Assembly: GCA_005239725.1 (NCBI GenBank)
Contig: SBBM01000019.1
Location: 1-38,850 of the forward strand
Direction of reading: 5' to 3'
Length of the DNA: 38,850 nucleotides
Origin: Planctomycetales bacterium
GTDB lineage: Bacteria > Omnitrophota > Gorgyraeia > Gygaellales > Profunditerraquicolaceae
Each line of letters begins with the position of its first letter. The first letter of the stretch is position 1. The notes below the pieces were generated by a model. It saw only the letters and a list, made by a program, of their open reading frames with translations, was not told the DNA's origin and made no database searches. The translations under genes and the position numbers were made by a program. Below are positions 1 through 7,323 of the stretch, piece after piece.

Positions 1-1689
1 AGAGCTAGAGAGCTCTTCCGCGGAAGAGGCGACCTTGTCGGAGACAGAGTGAATCTGGGAAATCAATTTACGCAGGTCCTCGGACATCTTGGCAAAGGCC
101 CTGGCCAGGACGTCATTCTCCGAGCGGACCTCGATACTCGCGGTGAGGTCTCCGTTTGCGATTTTGGTGGCTACATCCGCCAAATCCCGCAGGTTATCAG
201 CCATTAAGGCAAAGGCATTGCCTAAGTCGCCGGGAATCTTTGTTTCAAGGGCTTTATTATACAGGTCTCCTGCGGCTATATGCTTTGCCTGGGCAGCAAG
301 CTTACGCAGCGCGCTCTGCATAAGGTCGAATGACTGCACCAGAATATCCTTTCCGGAGCGCACCTTCATGGATACCTGTAAATCTCCGTCGGCAATCTTA
401 GATGCGTTATTGGCTAATTCTACCGATACATTGACAAGTCTCTGAAAGGCGCCCGCTAATACCTCTCTGCCGGTCTTTTTTTCTATTTCTACGGAAAGGT
501 CCCCTTCAGCCAGTTTTTCCGCAACTTGCGCCAGGGCCTTAAGGTTAACGGACATCTGGGCAAATGCCGAGCCCAATTCACCGGTAAGCTTTACGTCAAG
601 CAGGGGGTTATAAAGGTCGTCACTGGCGATAATCTTTGCCTGGACAGCGGCCTTGCGCAGCTCTGTCTGCATCTTGTTAAACGCCTCAGCCAGATCCCCG
701 CGCACGCTTTCATCTACCACTAACGCCGCTAGATTAAAATCCTTGCCTTCCTTCATCTTCTTTTCAACTTCATCCACGCCGATAATGCCGTTTGCGATAA
801 GCTCTGCCCTTTTCATCAGGATATTCAAGTTTTTAAGCATTTTATTGAAAACCCCCGCAAGCTGGCCTATTTCATCTCTGCTTCCTACATGAAGCTCTCC
901 CTGCTTAAGGTTACCCAATGAAATTTCCTGGGCAACACGCATAACCAACTTCAGCGGCTCAGTTATATTTGTAGTGATAAAGAACGCCAAGAGAAGGATA
1001 AAAATAAAAAGGGATATACTTACAACCAGAAGAAGAAAAACATTCTTTTTGACTACGCTGGCGGCATTCAGTTCGGCATTAGCGATTACCATCTTAAATG
1101 TTTCGGTAAGCGTAGAAAGCTCGTCAATAAATTTGGTAATTTTACGTTTTTGTTTGCTGCTCAGCACTAATTCCTTTGCCCCGCTTATATTCTCCTGGGC
1201 AACAAGGGGTAAAACTTCTTTAACCTGGAAATCTTTTAGTTCCTTATGCAGCTTTTCGATTTTCGTAACTACCGATTTCAGGTCTTTGCTTACAATTTTA
1301 TCGCTAACCTCGGTAAATATGTTCTCTATGCGCGAATCCAATTCCTTCATCTTGGCCTGGATTAATTGCGCCTTAGTCTTATCAGTTTCCTCCAGTAATG
1401 TAAGCAGCATATAATTATTTTCATTCAGGTCAGACTTTAAAGACACTAACCTCTCTAAGGAATCCTTGTTTATGGTAATGGTGCGGTAAAGTGAACTGCC
1501 GATTTTAACTTTATTCAGGAAATAAACCCCCCCTGCTACCGACGAGGCAAAACCCGCGAAAACAATAATAGTGAGAAGGAGGAGTTTGTTGCGGATTCTT
1601 AAGTTATTGACAAAAAGAGTCAGGGGCCTGAATAATAAACCCGGTAACCAAATAACCCATTTCCAAATACCCAGGATTTTCCGCATCAT
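1..1689 (-). CDS. Methyl-accepting chemotaxis protein, C-terminus cut by window edge
   Basis: Transmembrane chemoreceptor that should signal to CheA through CheW. The reading frame is open from the ATG at 1689 to base 1 (563 codons), so the signalling tip is outside the window. The start is fixed by a strong Shine-Dalgarno (GGAGGTGAG, 1691-1699); a second ATG follows directly at 1686. Visible order: TM1 about residues 35-57, an extracytoplasmic helical region, TM2 about 217-239, a HAMP domain from about 240 (ITEPL), then a run of HAMP-like units. Motifs of the type A-x-GDL recur near residues 358, 397, 434, 474 and 514, about every 40 residues. The last visible residues (QIHSVSDKVASSAEELSSS) look like the beginning of the methylated coiled coil. 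It is the last visible gene of the chemotaxis block, downstream of the binding-protein gene. Family assignment is firm; the ligand is unknown. Confidence 0.9.
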   Translation of the reverse strand, partial: MMRKILGIWKWVIWLPGLLFRPLTLFVNNLRIRNKLLLLTIIVFAGFASSVAGGVYFLNKVKIGSSLYRTITINKDSLERLVSLKSDLNENNYMLLTLLEETDKTKAQLIQAKMKELDSRIENIFTEVSDKIVSKDLKSVVTKIEKLHKELKDFQVKEVLPLVAQENISGAKELVLSSKQKRKITKFIDELSTLTETFKMVIANAELNAASVVKKNVFLLLVVSISLFIFILLLAFFITTNITEPLKLVMRVAQEISLGNLKQGELHVGSRDEIGQLAGVFNKMLKNLNILMKRAELIANGIIGVDEVEKKMKEGKDFNLAALVVDESVRGDLAEAFNKMQTELRKAAVQAKIIASDDLYNPLLDVKLTGELGSAFAQMSVNLKALAQVAEKLAEGDLSVEIEKKTGREVLAGAFQRLVNVSVELANNASKIADGDLQVSMKVRSGKDILVQSFDLMQSALRKLAAQAKHIAAGDLYNKALETKIPGDLGNAFALMADNLRDLADVATKIANGDLTASIEVRSENDVLARAFAKMSEDLRKLISQIHSVSDKVASSAEELSSS

Positions 1690-1744
1690 GCTCACCTCCA
1701 TTTTAAGATTCTGTTTATCTATCTTTAAGTTACGATTAGGTTCG

Positions 1745-1771
1745 GGGACGATTCTCTCCGAGAACCGTCCC
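1745..1771. repeat. Imperfect palindrome between binding-protein gene and chemoreceptor
   Basis: Arms GGGACGATTCTC (1745-1756) and GAGAACCGTCCC (1760-1771) are separated by TCC; a single position is a G-T wobble. It lies in the 172-bp gap between the two genes and has no T-tract on either strand. It could be a REP-like element or an mRNA processing or stability hairpin. Confidence 0.6.
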
Positions 1772-1821
1772 TGTTTCCTTAGCGTAAAACAAATTCTAAA
1801 AAATATTATTATGAAGACGGC

Positions 1822-1847
1822 CCCTGTCCCTGCGCGCAGGGACAGGG
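1822..1847. repeat. Perfect 26-bp palindrome after binding-protein gene
   Basis: CCCTGTCCCTGCG is followed immediately by its exact reverse complement. It starts 15 bp past the stop codon of the 1862-2785 gene. On the minus strand the hairpin is followed by GCCGTCTTC rather than a U-run, so it is not a standard intrinsic terminator, though it may protect the transcript end. It shares the GGGAC core with the palindrome at 1745-1771. Confidence 0.65.
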
Positions 1848-1861
1848 TTTACCTGATTATT

Positions 1862-2785
1862 TTACCAGGTTATTCCTTTAAGTTCTTCAGCAAAAAGCTC
1901 TTCGTCTTTCAAAGGTTGTTTCAAAGCCCCAACTCTCACCAGGGAATCCTGCAGGGCTTTTATCCTTATCAGGTTAAGGTCGGTGGTAAGGTGAATCCTG
2001 ACCATGCCGTGCTTAATCGCCTCTTTTGAGGCCCCGGTATATTTAGCGGCTATCTCCACAATTTCATCGGCAATAGGGTTTTCTTCATATATTTCATTTA
2101 CTTCTTTTAATGCCTCAATAAACCTCTTGGCAACATCGGGTTTAGCCTTCAAGAAATTCACGTTTGCGCTTAAGAACCTGCAAGGCACCTGAATGACTTC
2201 CCTGAACTTAAGATCATAGCCCTTTAATTCCATTACGCTGGCAAAGGGCTCTTCCAATATGCAGGCATCTACTTCGCCTTTTTCCAGGGCCGCCATCGCA
2301 TCTTTAGCCGGCATCTTTATCGTTTCGAAAGCGGCATTTTCCCTGTTAGCCGCGTCAACAAAAGCAATAACTGATTCGCATGTCGGGGATACACCCGCTA
2401 CCTTTTTACCCCCTAAATCTTTGATGGTTTTAATCGGGGAATTCGCCGGAACAGTCAAAATAGAGGTGCAGGGCGATTTTACCTGGGAAATTACTCTTAT
2501 GGGGGCACCCTTGCTTATCTCAAGTATTGTGGCGGTAGGGCAGTTAAATAACAGGTCAGCCTTACCTTCTGAAACCGCCTTAACTGCGTCAGCCGGCGTG
2601 GAGTGTTTCAAATACTCGACATCTAACCCGTGTTTCTTAAAAATACCCATATCAATACCCATATACAGCCCGATATGGTGGGTTGTCGCAGCATCGGTTG
2701 CGATTACCTTATCTTCCGCAAGCGCGATACCCGTAAACACCAGCAGGCAGGCGCCAAACACCCCTAAAAACCTGAACTTTGCCAT
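1862..2785 (-). CDS. Periplasmic substrate-binding protein, NMT1/SsuA-like
   Basis: A 307-residue solute-binding protein of the NMT1/THI5/SsuA type (type 2 periplasmic-binding fold). The N-terminus is a clear signal peptide (basic MAKFR, hydrophobic core, cleavage probably after ALA near residue 23). The HIGLYMGIDMGIFKKHGLDVEY segment is the usual family start, where the protein opens and the ligand binds; GKADLLFNCPTATI and EKGEVDACILEEPF follow as in the family. The ATG at 2785 has a good Shine-Dalgarno (AAGGAGGAG). No ABC permease or ATPase gene is adjacent. It sits between cheW and the chemoreceptor gene, so it may present a ligand to the receptor rather than feed a transporter (inference). 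The substrate cannot be read from sequence. Confidence 0.8.
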   Translation of the reverse strand: MAKFRFLGVFGACLLVFTGIALAEDKVIATDAATTHHIGLYMGIDMGIFKKHGLDVEYLKHSTPADAVKAVSEGKADLLFNCPTATILEISKGAPIRVISQVKSPCTSILTVPANSPIKTIKDLGGKKVAGVSPTCESVIAFVDAANRENAAFETIKMPAKDAMAALEKGEVDACILEEPFASVMELKGYDLKFREVIQVPCRFLSANVNFLKAKPDVAKRFIEALKEVNEIYEENPIADEIVEIAAKYTGASKEAIKHGMVRIHLTTDLNLIRIKALQDSLVRVGALKQPLKDEELFAEELKGITW

Positions 2786-2848
2786 CTTTCTCCTCCTTTT
2801 TGTTTATTTAAAAAATCTTTCGCCGTTTAAATATGCACTGCCTTAGAA

Positions 2849-2861
2849 ATCACCTCCTTTC
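2849..2861 (-). promoter_or_regulatory. Orphan strong Shine-Dalgarno with 6-codon mini-ORF
   Basis: The minus strand reads GAAAGGAGGTGAT, a 13-nt match to a perfect Shine-Dalgarno, 16 nt after the cheW stop. No gene start follows at a usable distance; the nearest GTG opens a 3-codon frame. An ATG just before it encodes only MKGGDF then stop (ATG at 2864). It could be a remnant start, a leader peptide or a ribosome pause site. Confidence 0.4.
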
Positions 2862-2876
2862 ATAAAGCAGCCTGTC

Positions 2877-3374
2877 TTATTTTTCTTTGGCAGACGATGC
2901 TGCCTTTAGCTGATGCTCCACATGCTGCATCTCTTCCGCAGTCAATACCTTGTTTAAATCCAGAAGGACTAAAAGCCTGTCTTTTAATTTGCCTACGCCA
3001 AAGATATAGTGCTCAGGGACTTCCGTATCTATAATATGCGGGACTTCTTCGATATTTTCGGAAGGAAGCCTCAATACCTCGGAGACGGAATCAACAATCA
3101 TCCCGACGACATTCTCCCCTAATTCCACGATGATAATCCTGGTAGATTCGCCTCTGGGGTTAGACTTCACTCCCAGCCTTTTAGCCAGGTCAATGACCGC
3201 AACTACCTGGCCCCTTAAATTCACCACCCCCTCAATAAACATAGGGGCTTTGGGAAGGTAAGTAATCTGGATGAGCCTGACAATCTCGCGCACCTGCGAG
3301 ATATCCACCCCGAACTCTTCGTCGCCGATGGCAAAAACAACCAGCTGGTATTCTTTAGGTTTTTCTTCAGCCAT
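2877..3374 (-). CDS. cheW: CheW chemotaxis coupling protein
   Basis: A scaffold protein that links the chemoreceptor to the CheA kinase at the membrane array. The 165 residues are a single CheW domain: YQLVVFAIGDEEFGVDISQVREI near the start, then LPKAPMFIEGVVNLRGQVVAVIDLAKRLG, the hallmark central motif, and VGMIVDSVSEVLRLP. The frame is open further upstream, but the ATG at 3374 (MAEEKPKEYQ) is preferred because it has an AAGGAGG Shine-Dalgarno 6 nt away and matches the usual length. It follows a cheC-like gene after an 80-nt gap holding two hairpins. The last 15 residues (KAASSAKEK) are a polar tail. Confidence 0.95.
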   Translation of the reverse strand: MAEEKPKEYQLVVFAIGDEEFGVDISQVREIVRLIQITYLPKAPMFIEGVVNLRGQVVAVIDLAKRLGVKSNPRGESTRIIIVELGENVVGMIVDSVSEVLRLPSENIEEVPHIIDTEVPEHYIFGVGKLKDRLLVLLDLNKVLTAEEMQHVEHQLKAASSAKEK

Positions 3375-3411
3375 TATTACCTCCTTGAGTACAAAAATCT
3401 TTTGTCTAACG

Positions 3412-3452
3412 CCTGCCTGCCGCCAGGCAGGAAACCCCACCGCTTTTAGCGG
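3412..3452. repeat. Two adjacent hairpins between cheC-like gene and cheW
   Basis: The first is CCTGCCTG (3412-3419) paired with CAGGCAGG (3424-3431), an 8-bp GC-rich stem with a 4-nt loop. The second is centred on CCGCT-TTT-AGCGG near 3440-3451. Neither has a U-tract on the minus strand, so they look like processing or repeat elements rather than terminators. The second resembles the hairpin at 32982-33004. Confidence 0.5.
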
Positions 3453-3454
3453 GA

Positions 3455-4069
3455 TTATTCCTTCAATCCCAGCGCCTTAAAGATTTTCTTTAAGGACTCA
3501 GCAGACGGAAAAAATAAAAACAAGCCGTTTAAATTTGAACCTTTCACTTTAAGGTTCGTCTTGATAAAAAGCGCCTCTTCCGTATATTGGGCGATCTGGA
3601 TAAATATAAAATCAAGTATGGCACCTACCATGTCGATGGCTAAAGACGGGACAGAGCTCAAGATATTTAAACGCGTCATATCCGCGAAGGCGGTGATATA
3701 TGAAGAAGAAAGGATATTGCTGACCTCTTTCAGGGACGACTGGAACATTTCATCCTTAACATCAAGCAACTGTTCCGGGGGCTTGCCTAAAAGGGTGCCG
3801 GCCAAATATTTCGCGTCTTCCGGGGAAAAGAGCAGGAATATCCTTCCTAAAATATCGCCCTTTATTTCCATATCTAAAACAAAAAAGAGCCTGTCCGGCT
3901 GGTCCAACAAGCGAGAGATATTTTCCAGGGGGACCAGGCTTACCTCGGGGACGGTAATTTCAACTCTTCCGGCAATTAAATCTGCCAGGGCGGTGGCGGC
4001 GGTAGCTGCGCCGATTGTGCCGACCTCTTTTAATAAATCAAGCTGCGCTAAAGATAGCCTGTCATCCAT
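3455..4069 (-). CDS. cheC: CheC-like CheY-P phosphatase, first site degenerate
   Basis: A 204-residue CheC-family protein, which removes phosphate from CheY-P and in other bacteria is stimulated by CheD. The family carries two pseudo-symmetric active sites of form D/S-x3-E-x2-N followed later by P. Here site 1 is D11-x3-E15-x2-T18 with P41: the key Asn is Thr. Site 2 is S111-x3-E115-x2-N118 with P141 and looks intact. It lies 10 nt downstream of cheB; cheD is the next gene upstream, so this copy is the likeliest CheD partner. It is one of three paralogues in the locus and the only one whose second site survives. Confidence 0.88.
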   Translation of the reverse strand: MDDRLSLAQLDLLKEVGTIGAATAATALADLIAGRVEITVPEVSLVPLENISRLLDQPDRLFFVLDMEIKGDILGRIFLLFSPEDAKYLAGTLLGKPPEQLLDVKDEMFQSSLKEVSNILSSSYITAFADMTRLNILSSVPSLAIDMVGAILDFIFIQIAQYTEEALFIKTNLKVKGSNLNGLFLFFPSAESLKKIFKALGLKE

Positions 4070-4079
4070 AGTCTATTTT

Positions 4080-5123
4080 CTATTTTTGTATATTCTCTAT
4101 TATTGCTTCGGCAATGCTGGCCAGAGGCAACACGTTATTTGCCAGGCCGGCTTCATAAACTACCTTGGGCATGCCCCATACTACCGAGCTTTTTTCATCC
4201 TGGGCGATAATTACCCCGCCCCTCTCTCTTATTTTCCTTGCGCCTTCCAGGCCGTCTTTTCCCATGCCGGTTAATATTACGCCGATTACGTCACGGCCAA
4301 ATATCTCAACTGCAGAATGCATGGTGATGTCTATCGAGGGCCGGACAAAATTCACCGGCGCCTCCTGGCTTAGCTTAAGTTTCAGCTGCTCCTGTTGCCG
4401 TTCTAAAACAAGGTGGTATCCTGCCGGCGCCACAAATGCCTCTCCTGCCAAAACAATATCCCCTTCTTCGGCTTCTTTTGATTTAACCCCCGACTGCCAG
4501 GCTATCCTTTCGGCAAAACTCCTGGTAAAACCCCTGGGCATGTGCTGGACTATAAGAAAGGCTGCGGGCAGACCTACGGGTATCCCCTGCATAATATCTA
4601 ATATTGCCCTGGGGCCACCGGTAGATGCGCCTATAACTACCAGCTTATTTATTACGCCCTTCCTTAGTTCCCTGCGGCCTAACGGGGGGGCATAAACCTG
4701 AGCGGCGAATTTATTCAAGTCTATTTTTGCCGCAAGCTTTATTTTGTAAATTATCTCGTCTTTTAATTTATATATATCAAGAGATATCTCGCCTGACGGC
4801 TTGGCAATAAAATCTACTGCCCCCAATTCCAGGGCCTTTATGGTAGCGCTGGTGCCTTCGCGGGTATAAGCCGAGACCATGATTACCCGCGTGGGACATT
4901 GTTTCATTATTTCCTCAAGCACGGTTATGCCGTCCATTATCGGCAGGTTGACATCCATGGTAATTACATCCGGATGAAGAAGCAGGGCCTTTTCCAAAGC
5001 CTCTTTCCCGTTCTTGGCCTTATCAACGACCTCCAGCTCCGGGTCTGCGCTTATGGCATCGGAGATAATCTTGCGCATCAGAAATGAATCATCAACCACT
5101 AAGACGCGGATTTTAGAACTCAT
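4080..5123 (-). CDS. cheB: CheB protein-glutamate methylesterase/deamidase
   Basis: The response regulator that demethylates receptors for adaptation and opposes CheR. An N-terminal receiver (residues 1-120) has DD at 11-12, phosphoacceptor D57 (TMDVNLP), S84 and K108. A linker follows, then the methylesterase domain from about 158 with the catalytic triad S167 (GASTGG), H194 (VQHMP) and D290 (GMGKDG). At 347 residues the length is normal and nothing is missing. Its ATG at 5123 overlaps the cheD stop by 4 nt (ATGA), implying translational coupling. The paired cheR is further upstream at 6179. Confidence 0.97.
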   Translation of the reverse strand: MSSKIRVLVVDDSFLMRKIISDAISADPELEVVDKAKNGKEALEKALLLHPDVITMDVNLPIMDGITVLEEIMKQCPTRVIMVSAYTREGTSATIKALELGAVDFIAKPSGEISLDIYKLKDEIIYKIKLAAKIDLNKFAAQVYAPPLGRRELRKGVINKLVVIGASTGGPRAILDIMQGIPVGLPAAFLIVQHMPRGFTRSFAERIAWQSGVKSKEAEEGDIVLAGEAFVAPAGYHLVLERQQEQLKLKLSQEAPVNFVRPSIDITMHSAVEIFGRDVIGVILTGMGKDGLEGARKIRERGGVIIAQDEKSSVVWGMPKVVYEAGLANNVLPLASIAEAIIENIQK

Positions 5124-5620
5124 ACCTCTTTCTCTCCCCAGGAAACAGTATTGACTAATACCTTGCCGTTATCCAGATTCAAAGTTATGGTCCTGCCGAA
5201 TGTGCCGCCTGTTTCTTCGGCAACAACCTTAATATCCAGTTCCGCTAAAACTGCTCTTGCCACTTCAACATTCTTCTGGCCGATATTTAATGTGCTTTCC
5301 GGGGTGATAAAACTGAACATCTGCGCTCCCCCGAATATCTTTCCGACAATCTTATCCCTGGAACTCCCGCTTTTGATTAATCCATCCAGCATATTCTTGA
5401 TTGCGGAATTAACAAAACGGTCAGGGTTGTTTTTGAGTCGTGCCTTGTCAAAGTCAGGAAGCATGGCATGCGCCATACCCCCTATCTTTTTTAAAGGGTC
5501 GTATAAAGTAACCCCCAAGCAAGAGCCGAGGGCCCGGGTAATCAGTTTTGCCGGCGATTTGGCTATCTTCATCTCTGCCATGCCTACCTCAATAATCTTT
5601 TCTTCCATGATGGCTTCCAT
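5120..5620 (-). CDS. cheD: CheD receptor glutamine deamidase
   Basis: Deamidates receptor glutamines and in Bacillus and Thermotoga also binds and activates CheC. The 166 residues cover the whole domain: catalytic C34 in ALGSCLGV and H51 in GGMAHAMLP, with FGGAQMF and GGTFGR later. The ATG at 5620 overlaps the cheY stop (TAATG); a second possible start is Met5 at 5608. It lies between cheY1 and cheB, with a cheC-like gene two genes on, the usual CheC-CheD arrangement. Confidence 0.95.
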   Translation of the reverse strand: MEAIMEEKIIEVGMAEMKIAKSPAKLITRALGSCLGVTLYDPLKKIGGMAHAMLPDFDKARLKNNPDRFVNSAIKNMLDGLIKSGSSRDKIVGKIFGGAQMFSFITPESTLNIGQKNVEVARAVLAELDIKVVAEETGGTFGRTITLNLDNGKVLVNTVSWGEKEV

Positions 5621-5991
5621 TACCCTCCCAATACCCTCTTTACCGCCTCGACAACGCGCGACGGCTGGAACGGCTTGGTAACAAAGTCTTTTGCCCCGGC
5701 CTGTATGGCTTCCACAACCAGGGAATGCTGGCCCATTGCCGAAACCATGATAATCTTTGCCTGGGGGTCTGTTTTCATAATCTCTCTCACCGCGCCTATG
5801 CCGTCAATCTCTTCGATTTTAGGCATTACGATATCCATGGTGACTAAGTCCGGTTTTAACTGCTGGTACTTTTCGACCGCGTCCTTGCCGTTTTCCGCCT
5901 CGCCGCAAATCTCGATGCCTTCCTTCTTGAGAATATCGGAAAGCATCTTACGCATAAACAAAGCGTCGTCTGCAATCAATACTCTGGCCAT
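5620..5991 (-). CDS. cheY: CheY-type response regulator (copy 1)
   Basis: A single-domain receiver of 123 residues, phosphorylated by CheA, whose output is binding to a motor or effector. Acidic pair D8-D9, phosphoacceptor D53 (TMDIVMP), S84 and K106 are all present. After MP the sequence reads KIEEIDGIG, longer by a few residues than the usual MPxMDGI; copy 2 at 12723 has the same insertion, so the two are recent paralogues. The ATG at 5991 has an AAGGAGG Shine-Dalgarno. It starts the second chemotaxis segment after a 187-bp gap with two hairpins. Without flagellar genes nearby, a pilus target is possible. Confidence 0.93.
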   Translation of the reverse strand: MARVLIADDALFMRKMLSDILKKEGIEICGEAENGKDAVEKYQQLKPDLVTMDIVMPKIEEIDGIGAVREIMKTDPQAKIIMVSAMGQHSLVVEAIQAGAKDFVTKPFQPSRVVEAVKRVLGG

Positions 5992-6023
5992 TTTTATTAC
6001 CTCCTTTATTTTACCTTTAATGA

Positions 6024-6072
6024 GCAGACACCTTGCGGAACAACGTGACGTAAGTTGTAGCGCAGCGTCTGC
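6024..6072. repeat. Long interrupted hairpin in cheY1 leader
   Basis: Three nested arm pairs: GCAGAC (6024-6029) with GTCTGC (6067-6072), TGCG (6034-6037) with CGCA (6061-6064), and ACAAC (6040-6044) with GTTGT (6054-6058), with short internal loops. It sits about 30 bp before the cheY1 ATG. It could regulate the second half of the operon or be a dispersed repeat. Confidence 0.55.
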
Positions 6073-6136
6073 GAATTAACCCCACACCCAGCCAACAAAC
6101 TACATGTTTATGGTTTTCTGGGCCTAGGGTAAGTTC

Positions 6137-6178
6137 GGGCATACAACTTATGTTCGTTTCACTCCGTAAGTTGTGCCC
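6137..6178. repeat. Hairpin abutting the cheR stop codon
   Basis: GGGC (6137-6140) plus ACAACTTA (6143-6150) pair with TAAGTTGT (6167-6174) plus GCCC (6175-6178), with a 2-nt bulge and a 16-nt loop. It begins right at the cheR stop. No U-tract follows on the minus strand, so termination is doubtful. The minus-strand string ACAACTTACG occurs here and in the 6024-6072 hairpin. Confidence 0.55.
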
Positions 6179-7048
6179 TCACTTTACCTTCTGATAAACC
6201 TTCTGCTTCGGCTCAACAGGCACAAACAAATCCTTCTCCCATATGGTCTCTACCTTACCGATAACGAGATACCCTCTGGAATGGAGGGCCTCGCTGAATT
6301 TATGAAAAAGCAGATGCTGCTGGTCATGGCTTATATAAATCAGGACATTGCGGCAGAAAATTATATCCATAAATTTTAAGGACGGGTCATTGATGAGATT
6401 GTGCCTCTGGAATTTAACCATATCCGTTATTTCTTCTTTCAGGCGGTAAGACTCGTCATTTAAGCGGGAAAAATATCTCTCAACAATATCTTTACTGAGC
6501 TCTTTTAAATCCCTGGCTCGATACTCTGCCTTTTCTGCTTTTTCCAGAGCATCTCCGTCCACATCAGTCCCCCAGACCCTGATTAAAAAATCCGGCCTTT
6601 CCGACACCGCCTCTTTTAACAGGATAGCCAGGGAATAAGCCTCCTGACCGTAAGCGCACCCTGCTGACCAGACCCGGATAACCTTATTGCCTCCCGCCTC
6701 TTTCCTCTGTATAAGTTCAGGTATAACCGTTTTCTTAACCACGTCAAAAACATCGGGGTCGCGGAAAAATTCGGTTACGTTGATGGAAAGCGCGTCCAGG
6801 AACTTATTGAATTCATCGGGTTTTCTTTCCAGAAGACCGGTATATTCCTGATAATTTTTTGTCCTGGTTGCCAGCATGCGCAGCCTTAAGCGCCGGAAAA
6901 GAAAATTCTGCCTGTAAGCGCTCAGGTCCATGCCATTGTGGTCATGGATAAAATCAATAATCCTGGGAAAATCCTTTTCGTTTATTTCAATCTTTTCTTC
7001 CATATAACCGTAATAGCCGTAATCTACGTTGAGTGTAGCCTGGTTCAT
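6179..7048 (-). CDS. cheR: CheR receptor methyltransferase
   Basis: Transfers methyl groups from SAM to receptor glutamates in adaptation. The N-terminal helical domain contains FLFRRLRLRM; then SINVTEFFRDP (88-98) and the SAM-binding motif WSAGCAYGQEAYSLAI (127-142), where the common GCSTGEE is GCAYGQE. FCRNVLIYI near residue 233 is the other family signature. The 289-residue length assumes the ATG at 7048, which overlaps the comFB stop (TAATG); neither it nor Met16 (7003) has a clear Shine-Dalgarno, so translational coupling is likely. The first 15 residues are Tyr-rich (YGYYGY) and may not be translated if Met16 is used. Confidence 0.95.
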   Translation of the reverse strand: MNQATLNVDYGYYGYMEEKIEINEKDFPRIIDFIHDHNGMDLSAYRQNFLFRRLRLRMLATRTKNYQEYTGLLERKPDEFNKFLDALSINVTEFFRDPDVFDVVKKTVIPELIQRKEAGGNKVIRVWSAGCAYGQEAYSLAILLKEAVSERPDFLIRVWGTDVDGDALEKAEKAEYRARDLKELSKDIVERYFSRLNDESYRLKEEITDMVKFQRHNLINDPSLKFMDIIFCRNVLIYISHDQQHLLFHKFSEALHSRGYLVIGKVETIWEKDLFVPVEPKQKVYQKVK

Positions 7049-7311
7049 TAATGTTTTGGATTCTTGCTGATATGTATGATTGCTTTGGTCAGCTCCCGGA
7101 CCACGTCAGCCCGGAACTGAACATCCTGCTCCGTCAACTTTGTGTACATCCTGCCTTTGTCGGAAAGGACGTACTTAGGGGGCAGCCTGTTTAAGGTCCA
7201 AACCATCATGTCCATCCTGCACTTCTGGCATTTGCAGACATCGGTTATGTCAGAAAGCAATCTTTCTAACTCATCCTCTACGACTGTTTCCATATAATTA
7301 AAAATTTTCAT
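7048..7311 (-). CDS. comFB: ComFB-family protein
   Basis: An 87-residue protein with the ComFB domain over its full length. It starts with a short helix (VVEDELERLL), then Cys26, Cys28 and Cys31 in DVCKCQKCRMD, the family cysteine cluster expected to hold zinc, and TLNRLPPKYV (39-48), the family hallmark. ComFB was named from a Bacillus competence operon; recent work describes members as cyclic di-nucleotide receptors, including one that affects type IV pilus function in cyanobacteria (literature recalled, not checked here). It sits between the FtsA-like gene and cheR with 1-12 nt spacing, so it is co-expressed with the core chemotaxis genes. A role sensing c-di-AMP or c-di-GMP here is inference. 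Confidence 0.88.
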   Translation of the reverse strand: MKIFNYMETVVEDELERLLSDITDVCKCQKCRMDMMVWTLNRLPPKYVLSDKGRMYTKLTEQDVQFRADVVRELTKAIIHISKNPKH

Positions 7312-7323
7312 TATTTTCTCCTT

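Noticed and set aside
1822-1847. Rho-independent terminator after the binding-protein gene
   Set aside because: The palindrome is perfect but the minus strand continues GCCGTCTTC, without a U-run.
2259-2846. 195-residue plus-strand open frame opposite the binding protein gene
   Set aside because: The minus-strand gene has a signal peptide, Shine-Dalgarno and family motifs; the plus frame has none.
2849-2861. ATCACCTCCTTTC on the plus strand as a 16S rRNA 3-prime fragment
   Set aside because: Only 13 nt match and no further rRNA sequence surrounds it; a Shine-Dalgarno on the minus strand explains it better.
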